This document shows positions 41,640-57,563 of a stretch of DNA of 64,000 nucleotides, one piece after another (positions within the stretch are counted from its first letter, which is position 1; each line of letters starts with the position of its first letter). The position numbers and the translations under genes were made by a program. The DNA is from Cristatella mucedo (lineage: Eukaryota; Bryozoa; Phylactolaemata; Cristatellidae), in the NCBI GenBank assembly GCA_009760855.2, contig WPIO01000022.1:2485001-2549000 (forward strand). The letters run 5' to 3'. The notes beneath the pieces were generated by a model. It ran no database searches. It was not told the DNA's origin and saw nothing but the letters and a program-made list of their open reading frames with translations.

Positions 41640-41884
41640 AGAGCCGCGTGGCTGTACAACGACATTCTTAGGAATGCAGACTTAGGTAGAATGTCTCTGC
41701 TTGTTTTGCTCGATCTTTCGGCAGCTTTTGATACTATCGATCGCCAGGGCGTCGCGCGTTGACCGTCTCGCTGGCCGCCGCTGCTTCCGATGCCCAGCTG
41801 GCTGTACCGCCTCCGTCGGTCGTACTATCGAGTCATAGCTTATGCTCAGTTGATTTTATTTTAATAGAGCGTGAACTTCATTCG

Positions 41885-41927
<43 letters not shown>

Positions 41928-42054
41928 TCTTAGTTATACATTAATCAACATAGGGGGAATGTCCTACTCCGGGCGAAATGTACGGGAGAATGTTTTAGGG
42001 TCCACCAAGGGAAAATGTCCGGGGGAGAAACGTCCGGGGGGAAATGTCCTACAA
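41885..42054. repeat. (AT)n followed by GGGGAAATGTCC-type repeats
   Basis: An AT tract at 41885-41926. Then at 41951-42054 imperfect short repeats around GGGGGAAATGTCC and GGGCGAAATGTACGGG occur five or six times and end at the LINE-A junction. This may be one end of a small DNA transposon inserted in LINE-A; its other end was not identified. Confidence 0.5.
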
Positions 42055-43197
42055 CCGATCACCAAGTCCTTCTTGAGCTCCCCTCATCTGGACATCATCT
42101 CCCCTCATCTCGCCTAGACATCAGTGGCACTGCATTGCAATGGTTCAGATCATCTCTCAGTGCGAGATTCCAGAGTATTGATGTGAACAGGCAAAGATCA
42201 TCCGAGGTACCACTTAAGTATGGGGTACCTCAGGGCTCCGTGCTCGGTCCCGTTCTTTTCACGGTTTATGCTCTCCTTCTCGCTGATGTGATTGCCAAGC
42301 TCAATCTGGGCTTTTGCTTCTATGCAAATGACACTTAGCTGCTCATTTGCCTTGATCCCCCCCCAGCTCTCCAGCAAGTCGAATTCTCTCAACTTCCTTG
42401 CTGCATGCATTGATGACATCCGCACATGGACGGCAGCAAACTTTCTTAAATTAAATTGTGATAAAAATCAACTTAGTAGTTATTGGCAAACCAAGTGTGA
42501 CTCAGATATAGGAAAGGCTAACGCTCAAAATCGGCTCTGCCAGCATATCCCTGTTGAATCTGCACGAAACGCATGTGTCATTTTCCAAACTGACTTTTCG
42601 TTAGACGACTACATCAGCTCCACAGTCAAGTCTGCCTACTTTCAGCTCCATAACATTGCTAAAATTCGGGCTTGTTTAGAGAGGCATACCACATCTAAGT
42701 TGGTCCATGCATTTGTGACATCCCGTCTTGACTTCTGTAACTCACTTCTTGCTGGTATACCCTTTGCACTCGGGCGTTTACAGATGGTGCAAAACTCCGA
42801 AGCTAGGCTTGTCTGTCGCGAGCGTCGCCGTTGCCACATAACACCACGTCTCGCCGACGTGCACTGGCTCCCAGTCAAGCAAAGGATCGACTTCAAGGTT
42901 TTGACACTGACTTTTAGGTCCCTTCTTTTTTTGACTCCAGAGCCTACCTATCAGATCTACTCCCCCACTAGGCTAAGCATCGTGCCACCCGCTTTTCGGA
43001 GTCTGACTGTTTACCCTTACCTCGTACAAATCTCAAATTCTTTGGAGACCGTGCCTTTAGTTCGTATGCTCCCAAAGCCTGGAACTCCCGACTTGCGTCT
43101 TGACATATCCTGACTTGTCCACAGTTAAAAAGAAACTAAAAGTGCATATATTTATCACAGCATTTAGTGGGTCCCTGTGATTCAACCTTTATATGTT

Positions 43198-43936
43198 TGT
43201 ACCCAGGCTGGGTTCGGTTGGCTGGGACCGGACGGCTATAGTGAGGGTTAGGGTCACCGGCTAGGCCGAGGTCGGGCCTACGGCACGGCCGGATGTATGC
43301 GGTGACGAGAGGTCACCGGGGCTCTTGGGTACGGGAAGTTGGCCAAGTAAGTCGTGGTGTTGGAGGCTCCCGGTCTCGCCAAGTTATGCACCTGGATTCG
43401 TGCAGGCGTGCTCCGGCGATGCTGCCACGCACGCAAGGGAACGAGTACCCAAGGCCCGAGCGGAGCTGGATAGCTCGCTCGTTGTTGACTTGTTTTTATT
43501 CCACTTTCCCAGTGTAGCGTGTTCGTGACCCCCCCCCGTGTGTTGGCGTCTTTCGTTGGAAGCTTACGACTGTGGTAGTTGTCGACTCGGACTAGCCAGC
43601 AGTTACTCAGCCAGCCGGGTTTTGGACGGCGTACGCTCGTACTGTTGGATTCGGAGTCAATACAACGACAGGACTGCAGAAGCCGACTGACCCCAACTAA
43701 CACGTTTGTTCGCGCTTACTGCGTCGTCTTGCGCCCCCGTAGTGTACTGTGTATAGGACCCTCCCTGTAGACTTATTTAGTTGCTCTGTTGTTGTTGGCG
43801 CATGCGTTAATATAAAGAGGTTTAACCTGACTGCCGCTCGTCTTACCCTAGCTCGGCGGCATGGCGAGCGGCAGCGTGGCCGGAGTATGGCGGGGTTTGG
43901 CGGGAAATAGCCTTTGACCCCTGGAACCCGGTTACA
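43198..43936 (+). mobile_element. Solo LTR inserted in LINE-A
   Basis: A 739-bp insert begins TGTACCC and ends GGTTACA (inverted termini TG...CA). It is flanked by TGTT at 43194-43197 and 43937-43940. It interrupts the LINE-A 3' untranslated region. It has no coding capacity and contains a TATAAAG-like site near 43812. GC-rich, so probably a Ty3/gypsy or BEL LTR, left after recombination. The partner element was not seen. Confidence 0.7.
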
Positions 43937-44254
43937 TGTTTATGCGTGCTGACATTGCATGCTGCCACGAACCAAACTTGCATGCCGACCCTGTGCACGT
44001 CACCCTAACCATTACTCTTGATGTTTATTGAGCACGATACCACTAACCATTCGATCGTGCTTCTTTTGTAGTAAATTTAAAGTGCCCAGAAAGAGATTGA
44101 GTTCTCTTAGGGTGCTATATCAAATCCACTTCTATTATTATTATTATGGCTATCGCTGCTGCGAGACTTCCTTCGTGTGCTTGCCCGGTGCTGGCAGCGT
44201 GAATATTCGTCAGCGAATCCACTTCGGAGCGCTCATTTTTCGCTCGCACGCAAT

Positions 44255-44720
44255 GTATCTCCGCCAGTAGCTCCACAAAGATTAAGTGGGTGTTTTGCAG
44301 GAGGGTTTTCTGTGACGCACTCAAAGCCTAAGCGGCTTTTGGCGCCCACTCAGTAGCCAACAGACTTAATCTCACGCAACAAATAGAAAGTGAGAAGCAT
44401 AGCTCAGTCATGAGGGCAGTTGAGGTGATGAGTAGCACGGAAGACCTGCAAAGCCAAAGCTTCTGTTGCGACGGTCTTTAAAACAATTCTAGTTGATTAA
44501 CAGCCTCATTTGCAAAGCGGCAGAAGAGCCTTACCGGATATCATCTCTGCTAGCAGTTGGCAATAAAGAATTGCCCATTTTCTGGAATCGAAGCCGCGAT
44601 CTCTGTCGTGAAGAGCGAGCGCCTTACCTCCTGGGTTATCACGGCAACGTTCTAAGCGGAGGAATGGAATCGCTACAAAGACCTCGAAATATTTCTTGTC
44701 TGCTGAGTATTTGATTTAAT
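44255..44720 (-). mobile_element. LINE-B 3' part split by SINE-2
   Basis: 44255-44489 and 44651-44720 match the LINE-B 3' region (AAGCCTAAGCGGCTTTTGGC; TCTAAGCGGAGGAATGGAAT). The 160 bp between is SINE-2, placed inside the AACGGTCTTTAAGCGGAGG block of intact copies. Confidence 0.8.
44490..44650 (-). mobile_element. SINE-2 inserted in LINE-B
   Basis: It shows the SINE-2 end (TTGCAAAGCGGCAGAAGAGC), a body GGATATCATCTCTGC, a weakened B box and a head ending in GATAACCCAGGAGGTAAGG on the minus strand. Confidence 0.75.
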
Positions 44721-46161
44721 AGGACAAAAATCGGCGATATCTCGGGTCAGTCGTTATGACGAGCTGGTCATATAACTCGATCTCGACCAACTCGCTTAAA
44801 ATTTATCCGCCTTTATTTGCTCGGACTATTTCTGTATTAGGGCTTCGGGGTTTTTTGCGTAAGCTTTTGTCAGCCCCATTAAGCGGGCTAAAACCAGAGC
44901 TTTAAAGCGTCTGCTGATTACCTCACGGTTTTAGTTGCCTTGTAGCACAACCCATTCCCTCATCCAGCTGCGGACCCGTGCCACTCGCCTGTCCTTGGTC
45001 TGTTTGTCCCGCACTCGCGTTTGGCTTGCTGACATCTTCGCTTCGAGCAGTGCACGTCGTTCGCGCACACCTGTGAGCAGCCCCGGTAACCGGACTTCGC
45101 GGGCGCTAACCTCAAAGAAGAAAGCTCGTCGGACGATAGCGATCGGCCATTGCAAACGGTAAGCAAATCTGGGCGCCCAGCCGCACACGGAGAGTCGCCC
45201 GCTGACCGTTCGTCCATCTTCGTGTGTCAGTCTGCTAGCTCTCTCGCGAAAGCTGGGCCACCTGGGTCGTCGCTACGCAAAACCTAAAATTCTCTCACCC
45301 ATGCTGGAAGATTCTTATCGTCAATCTGGCAAGCGGCTCAGCGGGTGCTCGATTACTTGCGTCGCGATATTCGACGGCTCTCCGAGCTCCGAGGCCGAGC
45401 CCGACTGCCGTCTGCTGTCGTCGTGCGCTTTTGGCGGAATGAAGCTGGAAGCAGGAAGACGGTCATTCGGGGACTTGAGAGCTGGCACTTGGGTGTGTGC
45501 AGCAAGACGTGGCTGCCGCGACGACAGTAGCTTCTTCGCCTTTCGAGAGGATCGCCGCCTCAAAGCCGAGAGGCTCTGCAGGGAGCGGCTCTGCAGTCGT
45601 CGGTCTGCGGAGGCCCCGAAGGCCCCCCCCCCCCCCCGCACTACTTCGCCTCGAGGGGGAGGAGGCGCGTCGAAGCTGCGCAGCTGCAGCTCGCTGCGCG
45701 ACGACTGCCGGCGGCGGCGACAATAGACTTCTTCGAATGGGTGAGCGCGGCTATAATGTGAGGAGTGGCCGTTCGTACGTCATCGCACGGCGGACCGTCG
45801 AATGTCAACAGGCGGCCGCCCAGCAGCAGCGGCAGCAGCAGTCGGCGAGGAGGAGCACACATCGCGGCCAGCGGATCGCCTTCGCCTCCGCGTTGCGTAG
45901 CAAAAAGGGTCTCGCAAAAACAAGCCGGAAAAAAGGTAAATCGAACAAACGGAATAATAATAAAGGGAAGCCCTGGCGCTCGCGCGATAGATCCGGCGGC
46001 GGCGGCGATGCGTGTGCGTATCGTTGAGCGCGCTGATTCCCCTGCTCCGAGTGGAGCTCTGCCGACGGTCGCCGCGGTGGCGGTCGGAGCGAGGGCCGGA
46101 AGGCTGCCAACGCGACGGCTCGAGTGCAACCGAAGCCGCAGCGCCTCCTCCGCTCGAGCGT
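44721..46161. other. CpG-rich 3' flank of the octapeptide-repeat gene
   Basis: From about 44930 the DNA becomes CpG-rich. A strong plus-strand donor consensus AAACG/GTAAGC occurs at 45160 after a basic reading frame (SKKKARRTIAIGHCK), and a second at 45748 (ATGG/GTGAGC). They could belong to first exons of an unseen plus-strand gene, but no downstream exons were found. The long GC-rich frames here are probably chance. Confidence 0.3.
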
Positions 46162-51223
<5,062 letters not shown>

Positions 51224-52512
51224 TTCAAGTGGATATGGCGATGCGGCAGCTGATCTGCGAGCGAGCGAGGCGACGCGGGAGAGTGATCACGGCGGCTGCG
51301 CTAAACCGAATCCGCTCGGGTCGATTAAAAAGAGGGGCCTACCACACTGGGCGCTTCGGTGTGACGTCACCGTCGCCCTGACGACCGCAAGGCGGCCCCC
51401 CCCAAGCGGTTCGGGCAGTGGCTACGTAGGACAGGGTACGCGTTGCTAAGGTGTCGGACCTGCGTTGGTGACCGAGGAGGCCTGTCCTTTGGAGTTCATT
51501 CGTAAGCGAGCTGACCCGGAATGTAGGACCATGACAACAGCGCGGGCCGCGCCAGCGCCGCAAAGACCCCTGTTGAATAAGAGGGGGGAAGCCGCGCGGC
51601 TGCGGAGGCGGCGCTCCAAGTATTAAATTACGGGGTGCTCCACCGTCGCCGCAGCCACCGAGGCGGCCCGGTCCGCGAGCGAAAGTGAGCTTCGAGAGCA
51701 CTCACGCCCGTCGGCAATGGGCGACCCAGATAGTAGTCCGGCCTGCGCCGCTTTAGTGCGGCCGCTCGGCCGCACGCAGTCCCGTTTCTCCGTTCTCCGT
51801 TTTCCCGCGAACCGAACGCGATGCCGAAGCCGTCGGCGTTCTCTCGCCACAGTTCGCTCGCCGCAGCTTCACGCTGCCGAGGGCGGGCGATTTCAGTGCC
51901 GGCCGACGGAAAGCAGACGGATGGAAACGAGCTTATAGATAGCAGATAGTAGATACTACCGGATAGTTGACGGCACGAGCGACGGCGCCTCCTCCACATC
52001 GGAGCGACTGCGCCGCCGGAGCTTCGAGCGTGCCTTCTCCTCCACTGCCGAGGCGGCGGCGGCGGCCGCGGAGGCACACGCTCGAGCGCCGCCGACGCTT
52101 GCTGGCAAGCGTCGGAGGCGCTCGAGCGTGCGCGTGGGAGAGCGTCGCGGACGCTCTGTCGCAGACTTTAAGCCCGCTAAGAACGACATCTTCGGGCGCT
52201 TTTTCAACTCGGGCTACAGGCAACACGTCCAACCGCAGCAGCACGTCCAACCGCAGCAGCACGAGCGCCAAGCCCGCCTCAATCGTGCGCATGCGCGGCG
52301 CCGGCTCGCGCTCTTGCTCGCTCGGGCGAGCGACGGACGGACGCACGACAGACTGACTGTGGCGCCTGTGGCATACACGTCGAGATCAGATCGAGATCTC
52401 TCCTCCCCCCAATCGTCTACTCGGTCGCGGATGTCGCCATCGCGGAGCCGCTGACTTTGCGATGGATGGCGCTACATCCATACACACACACACACACACA
52501 CACGCACACATA
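51224..52512. promoter_or_regulatory. CpG island upstream of the octapeptide-repeat gene
   Basis: Dense CpG, no TATA box next to the start codon. It should contain the minus-strand promoter of the gene starting at 51223. Readable short frames occur (plus 52128-52454; minus from about 52190) but without splice support. Includes a 26-bp-arm hairpin at 52077-52130 and a (CA)n run at about 52480-52505. Confidence 0.45.
52077..52130. repeat. Hairpin, 26-bp arms, one mismatch, 2-base loop
   Basis: The left arm starts CACGCTCGAGCGCC and ends ACGCTTGC; the right arm starts GCAAGCGTCGG and ends CTCGAGCGTG. The loop is TG. Confidence 0.95.
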
Positions 52513-52650
52513 TATAATTCATTTGCATGGCCCCAAGAGAACCTAATCTCCATTCAGGCGCTTCACATATGCCTCGGGGCTCGAGCCCACGACCTCAGCC
52601 AGATCTTGGTCGGGGCGAGCACCTGAACCGCTGGACCAAATCAGCTCGGC
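52513..52650 (-). mobile_element. SINE-1 copy
   Basis: Full-length: head GGTCCAGCGGTTCAGGTGC, B box GGGCTCGAGCCCC, linker GGCATATGTGAAGCGCC, tail GAATGGAGATTAGGTTCTCT. It is preceded by a CA run. Confidence 0.9.
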
Positions 52651-54856
52651 GCAATGCAGCGTAAGCGGTCCGACTGCGAGCGCGATGCAGCGTGAACTGA
52701 CTTAATATATTAGTTTGCATAAAATGTAGCCAACGGATTGGCCTCGTGTGACGGCGGGACCGAGATTTCGTGCCTCGCTCTGACCGTTAGCCCCGCTCTG
52801 TCGGTGCAGCGGTCGGGAGACGACTGCGTTGCACGCTGATCGCGCCTCTGTGACCGAGTGCGCCTACACGCGCACTGCCGCGGGAGAAGTTAAGTTGCGT
52901 AGCTCTCAAGAGCAGAGTGGTGAGAGCGCTATGTGTACGGCGGCTCGGGCGCTCCTGGATTGAGTAGATTTCTCCGGCTCAAGCCGGTCCTCAGTCGTCG
53001 TGTGGTTGCAGGCGCTCGTACCGGAAGAGGCTCGCCAATCCAGTGAGCCTCTTCCGATTGCGTCTCCATCTGCTGCAGCCTAGGACCGCTGGGACGCAGT
53101 TTCACGCCTCCTGCTTCCGTCACTCACCATCGCGAACAAGCCATCGGGTGCGTTGGTAATGCTAGCACTCGCCACGCCCGTTCGCGGCAACATCTTCGCT
53201 TGCGTAGAATCATGCGACAGAGCCGAGTCAAAAGAGTTAACTCGCTGGCACCGCTGATCTGTCTTCCATAAAAGCGAAGGCGTGCAGCGCGGTTGTCAAG
53301 AGGAGAGACGGGCTTAATCGCGGCGATCCGCATCGAGACAGCAGCCAAAGCTGATCGAGGCACGCACACGCGCGCACATATGCGCACACGCACGCGCGCG
53401 CGGGCACGCACACACACACAGAAAGAGAGAGAGAGGGATAGAGAGAGAGAAAGCGAGGGGCGGGAGAGAGGAAAAGAGAAGAGGAGAGATACGTGTTGCT
53501 TTTAGCCGGGTGAAATGCGTGAGATCGTATCTTAGCGACGCGGTAAGTTATGGCGTCACGAACTCTGTGATGGTAAGGCCGCTGGGCCATTCAGCGTCTC
53601 GTCTCTGCAGAGGCTACATAACATTAAAGAAAATCTATCTCGCGCCAGATTCAGACAGAACGGGAAATGTGGCTTTAGCTCAATTTTTTGTCTCGTTGGG
53701 CAGTAGATCTCGACCAGGTGGGCTGCTTCGTGCAACGGCTCCGACGAGGTACGTGGGAGGTTCGAGCTGACGGATGGCCTTTGCAGGCCGTGGCTGCGCA
53801 GCAGATCCCGCCGCCACCGCCGCCGTACTGCGGCAAATGCGAGCTGCCAAGGAGGTGGCGCGATGCTGCCTGCCTGCCTGCCTACCACGGCGACTCTCTT
53901 AGGCGTCCGACCGGAATAAATGCAGCGCTGATAGGCGCTCTCATTGTCCGCGATTCTACGGTCGCATGGCTCTCTGCTGGCTCGACAAATAGCAGACAGC
54001 GTACGCGGCAGGTCTAATTGCGACCGACGCAGACGTTCGCCCGAGCGAGCGAGCGGTCGAGGCGGGCAATGCAAACACAGGGGCCGCCGCCATCGCAGCA
54101 GCGGCCGCAGCCGCCGCCGCTTGCGTCACGCGGCGGCGGAGCGCGTCGCATTTGGCTCGTGTCGTTCGCGGGAGCACCGAGGACATCGGACATGTCGGCC
54201 CGGGCCAACATCCGGCGAGGACATTTTTTCCCGACCACGAACGTTTCGGTATCTGTCGTTTCGGGTCTCGGACATCGCGGCGGTCAAGTATCGAAACGTT
54301 TCAAGTCCTCGAGCTCCTCTCTCGAGCCTTGGTCGCTCTCGCTTGGTTGAAGGTGCATAAGCGCCAGTTACGCGAATTTGCACCGTGACCGGTGACAAAG
54401 ACCAGAGGGAATTTTAGGGCCCAAAGAGCCGACGCGTCAAGATTCAACAATCGTAAAACGGAAATGGCGATGCGCTGGATCGGCCAGATTACGACTGACG
54501 ACAGAAGTTCTGCGGTCACTGAATTATAACGACTAGGCAACCGGTTATGAGATCCGCGGCTAGGCGGTACAAGCGGCGAAGTCACGTTATAGGCGCTCAG
54601 CCGTGCTCTAGCGTTTACGCCGGGCAGGAGTAGACCTCTAGGCGCTGTGCCAGGTGAGGTGGGGCGTAGATGGGGAGTTACGCCCGAGGCTTTTTACTGG
54701 TCGCCCGTGGAGAGGCTCTCTCATTGCACCACTAGAGACGCCGTCCGCCGGCGTCCGCCGCCGGCATGGCTGAGTGCGGAAACCTGGAGTCTTCCGTCGC
54801 TCTCCACAAGGTGTAGGTCAGCCGTCGCGAGAGTGCAGCATCGACGTCGCGCCGTA
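52651..54856. other. CpG-rich spacer, no gene assigned
   Basis: Holds a hairpin with 12-bp arms (CGGAAGAGGCTC at 53022-53033 and 53045-53056) and a mixed CA/GA low-complexity tract at 53360-53470. GC-rich frames around 53700-54400 gave none with a supported start and splice sites. A first exon could hide here. Confidence 0.35.
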
Positions 54857-54985
54857 GCCCCGGTTTGGCTCAGGGGTCAAGGTGCTCGACTTTAACTACC
54901 GAGATCAAGGTGAATGCATTTGCTGACCGAGATCATGAGCTCGAGTCCTGCGGCATATGTGAAGCGCCTGAATACAGGTTTATGA
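54857..54985 (+). mobile_element. SINE-1 copy, extended head
   Basis: Head GGTTTGGCTCAGGGGTCAAG, the extra CCGAGATCAAGGTGAATGC segment seen at 11690, B box GAGCTCGAGTCC, linker GGCATATGTGAAGCGCC. The tail is cut after GAATACAGGTTTATG. Confidence 0.8.
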
Positions 54986-55226
54986 GGGCGAGTCGCAGCC
55001 TACAGAGGCCGGGAGTTCGACCGCCGGCGGCCGTGGTAAGGATGGCCGCGTTCGGGAGCCCTGCGGGCGCCCGCGAGTTATGTACACGTCCCTGTGAGTC
55101 CGCTTTGCTGTTCCGATCGTTGTCGCATACGTGCTGTTGAGAGAGCATTAAACTAAAGTCTGTATGGCTTGGTGGAGTTGCAGACGGATGTGAATATTTA
55201 TATATTATATTAAATACACACATATA

Positions 55227-55227
<1 letters not shown>

Positions 55228-55319
<92 letters not shown>

Positions 55320-55440
55320 ACACAATACATATATATACCTGTATATTGCTACAATGTATGTATAAATATACGTATATATCTATGTATATTACATATTGAC
55401 AGCCATTTGTCTGAGTATACAATAATACCAATAATTATAA
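55228..55440. repeat. (CA)n and AT-rich repeats
   Basis: A CA tract of about 95 bp (55230-55325), then TATATA-rich DNA. Before it (55140-55200) there is a trace of the LINE-B 3' end (GGAGTTGCAGACGGATGTG). Confidence 0.85.
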
Positions 55441-56760
55441 TGGGCTCTTTGTATAACGAATTGATAGAACTTAATCGCTGCAAGTAGACCAGGATTTCGT
55501 GACCTTCCTGGAATCGAGCGTGAAAAAGCAACTCAATATCATACTTTGGCCAGCAAGAAGCTGAAGCAAACGGGAAGACAGTAAAAGCCACCGGTTAGGA
55601 AGACCTCTGGCTGGTATCGAGCACTAAATCGAGCACAGGTATGCACCCAAAGCACAAAGGAACTAAAGAAGACAAAAGTGCGCCGGGGCGAAGGCAAAGC
55701 TCAAACCTGAACAGTTTCGTCTTTGCCTTAAAGATGTAAGCTCATAAGGATCACGATACAAACGAAACAAGATCGCGGCCGGAAGTGAATTCCAGACTTT
55801 CGGTGCATTCGAGCTACAGGCTCGATCACCAATAGATTTCAGTTTGGTGCAAGGAACAGCGAGATGACGACATTTTGTGGGGAATTTTAAGCCAGACGGG
55901 GAATTTTGAAATCTATTGGGTGATTACTAGGTAGCCAGTGAAACTAGGCTAGAAGTGGCTAAAGGTGGCAGTTATGTTTTTTGACGACAGACCGGGAGAG
56001 CTGCAGTGTTTTTCGCTAGTTGCAGCCGATTGAGGTCGCTAGCAGGAAGTTCTGAATAAAGGAAATTGCATTGATCTAGATGCGACGTCACAAACGCTAG
56101 GCTAATTTGGCTGTCTTACTCAGGCATCTAAGCAGGCCGTGATCTTGTGTTGCAGTTGGCAGCAAGAAAAAAATCGTTGCGTACGAATTTTAAGGGAGTA
56201 AGTTCCGCAATCTCGGACCTACATAGCGGAAGCTTCTGCTACTAATGGCCTTTAAGCGTCGAAATAGAACGGCTTATTTATTCAGGTCCATAGAGGGCAC
56301 GAGAGGCTGACAGTGGTGTAAAGGCCTGTGTGTCTCTTAAAATCCCGTCTAATTTTTCCGACATTTCACTCCTATCTATGGGTTCTGCAGGTTGCTACCG
56401 ACGATTCTTTGAATAATCTTTGACGAAACAGGAAGAAGGAAAATTGGGCGATGGTTTGCTTGGACCTCTGAATCCAATACAAGCTTTGTGTGGGTCGAAC
56501 GATGGCCGATTGGATAGACTTTAGATCAAACCGTTATCCAGAGAAGAATTAAGACACCCGAGTTATGGCTTTACAGTGGACTTCGCTAATCCGATGACAA
56601 TTTTTTTTAATTTTTAAATAGTACGTCCAGATTACGGGCAGACGTTGCGGAAGCGGACCTAGCTGAACCAGACTTGGATGGCAGTGTCATCCACCTTGAT
56701 GACTCTATAGGTTGACCCGTACAGATTAGGTTGGTCTTATCCGCTTATATGTGTGTGCTG
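55441..56760 (-). mobile_element. Old LINE remnant, LINE-A with an embedded LINE-B-like piece
   Basis: 55690-56110 follows the LINE-A C-terminal region in antisense (AGTGAATTCCAGACTTTCGG for the usual AGTGAATTCCAGGCTTTGGG). 56150-56340 follows LINE-B (GTAAGTTCCGCAATCTCGGA; TTAAGCGTCGAAATAGAACG). 56380-56760 returns to LINE-A-like finger sequence (AAATTGGGCGATGG). Both are much more diverged than other copies. Confidence 0.6.
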
Positions 56761-57563
56761 GATAGGCTGGTACAATCAGGACTTGACACGTCTGGACATA
56801 ACTGAATATTCTCGTGGCAACTCTACCGTCCCTGCCTGATGCTTACTACCGCCTACAACCGGCGACCTATAGGCCCGGTCGCTGCCTGCATTTGCTGCTC
56901 AGGGCGACGAACACCTTCCTCCTCGCTCAGACACGTCGCACCCGACGGCGCAACCGGTAAAAAGACGGTGGCGACAGGATGACGGGTGTTTTCGGCCACC
57001 GCGCCCATACGGCGCGATGCAGCTTTGTTAGAAACGTGACTCCCCTGCCCATCTCGGGGCGCTGACTTTTTATACGACCTCGGCGATAAACTTTTCATCA
57101 AATCGCAGAATCGTGAATAACAACTAACCACCATAAGTAGGCTGTTTTTAGCGTTGGCGCGGCCGTTACAGAGTGCCGCCGCACGCACTGTGTATATATG
57201 ATAAATATTTATGTGCGCATATTTTATCTGTGCATTGAAGCCCTCGCAGTACTGTGAATTGCAGGCCTTCACTCTATGGAATGCAAGGACTGCTGCGTAC
57301 AGGAACAGTTATACTACGCATGCCAGGTTACACCGTCGGTAATGGATACCGGGTTATAACGTGGGGAACGATTCATCTCAGTGCATTGCTGTGGGTGGAA
57401 AGAGACGGGGGAAAAAGACAAAAGATTGAACAAAGTGAGGAATAAAAATTAAGCTATTAAAGTGCAGAACGCATTGAACAGCTCTGCCTCAGCTGCACTG
57501 GCTTCCTCCGCAGGACCGCAGAATGTTGCCCCGCTCTGCGCCATAGGTTCAAAGTCGTCGTCA
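56761..57563. other. 3' flank of the glycine-rich gene, unassigned
   Basis: No clear repeat. This is presumably the 3' untranslated region and spacer of the minus-strand gene ending at 57564. No AATAAA on the minus strand was found close to the stop. Confidence 0.35.

Larger units (their letters stand above)
41640..44145 (+). mobile_element. LINE-A, decayed, with two insertions
   Basis: Starts with LLVLLDLSAAFDTIDRQ (to about 41755). A 300-bp foreign stretch follows (41757-42055), then [48 protein letters not shown], and a damaged active site YANDT followed by a stop. The C-terminal blocks run to about 43115. The 3' untranslated region is cut at 43197 by a solo LTR and resumes at 43937, ending with GTGCCCAGAAAGAGATTGAG and a TTATTATTATTA tail. 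Confidence 0.85.

Noticed and set aside
52128-52454. Plus-strand protein with VQPQQH repeats
   Set aside because: The frame runs through a 26-bp-arm hairpin and an 18-bp tandem duplication, with no splice or family support.
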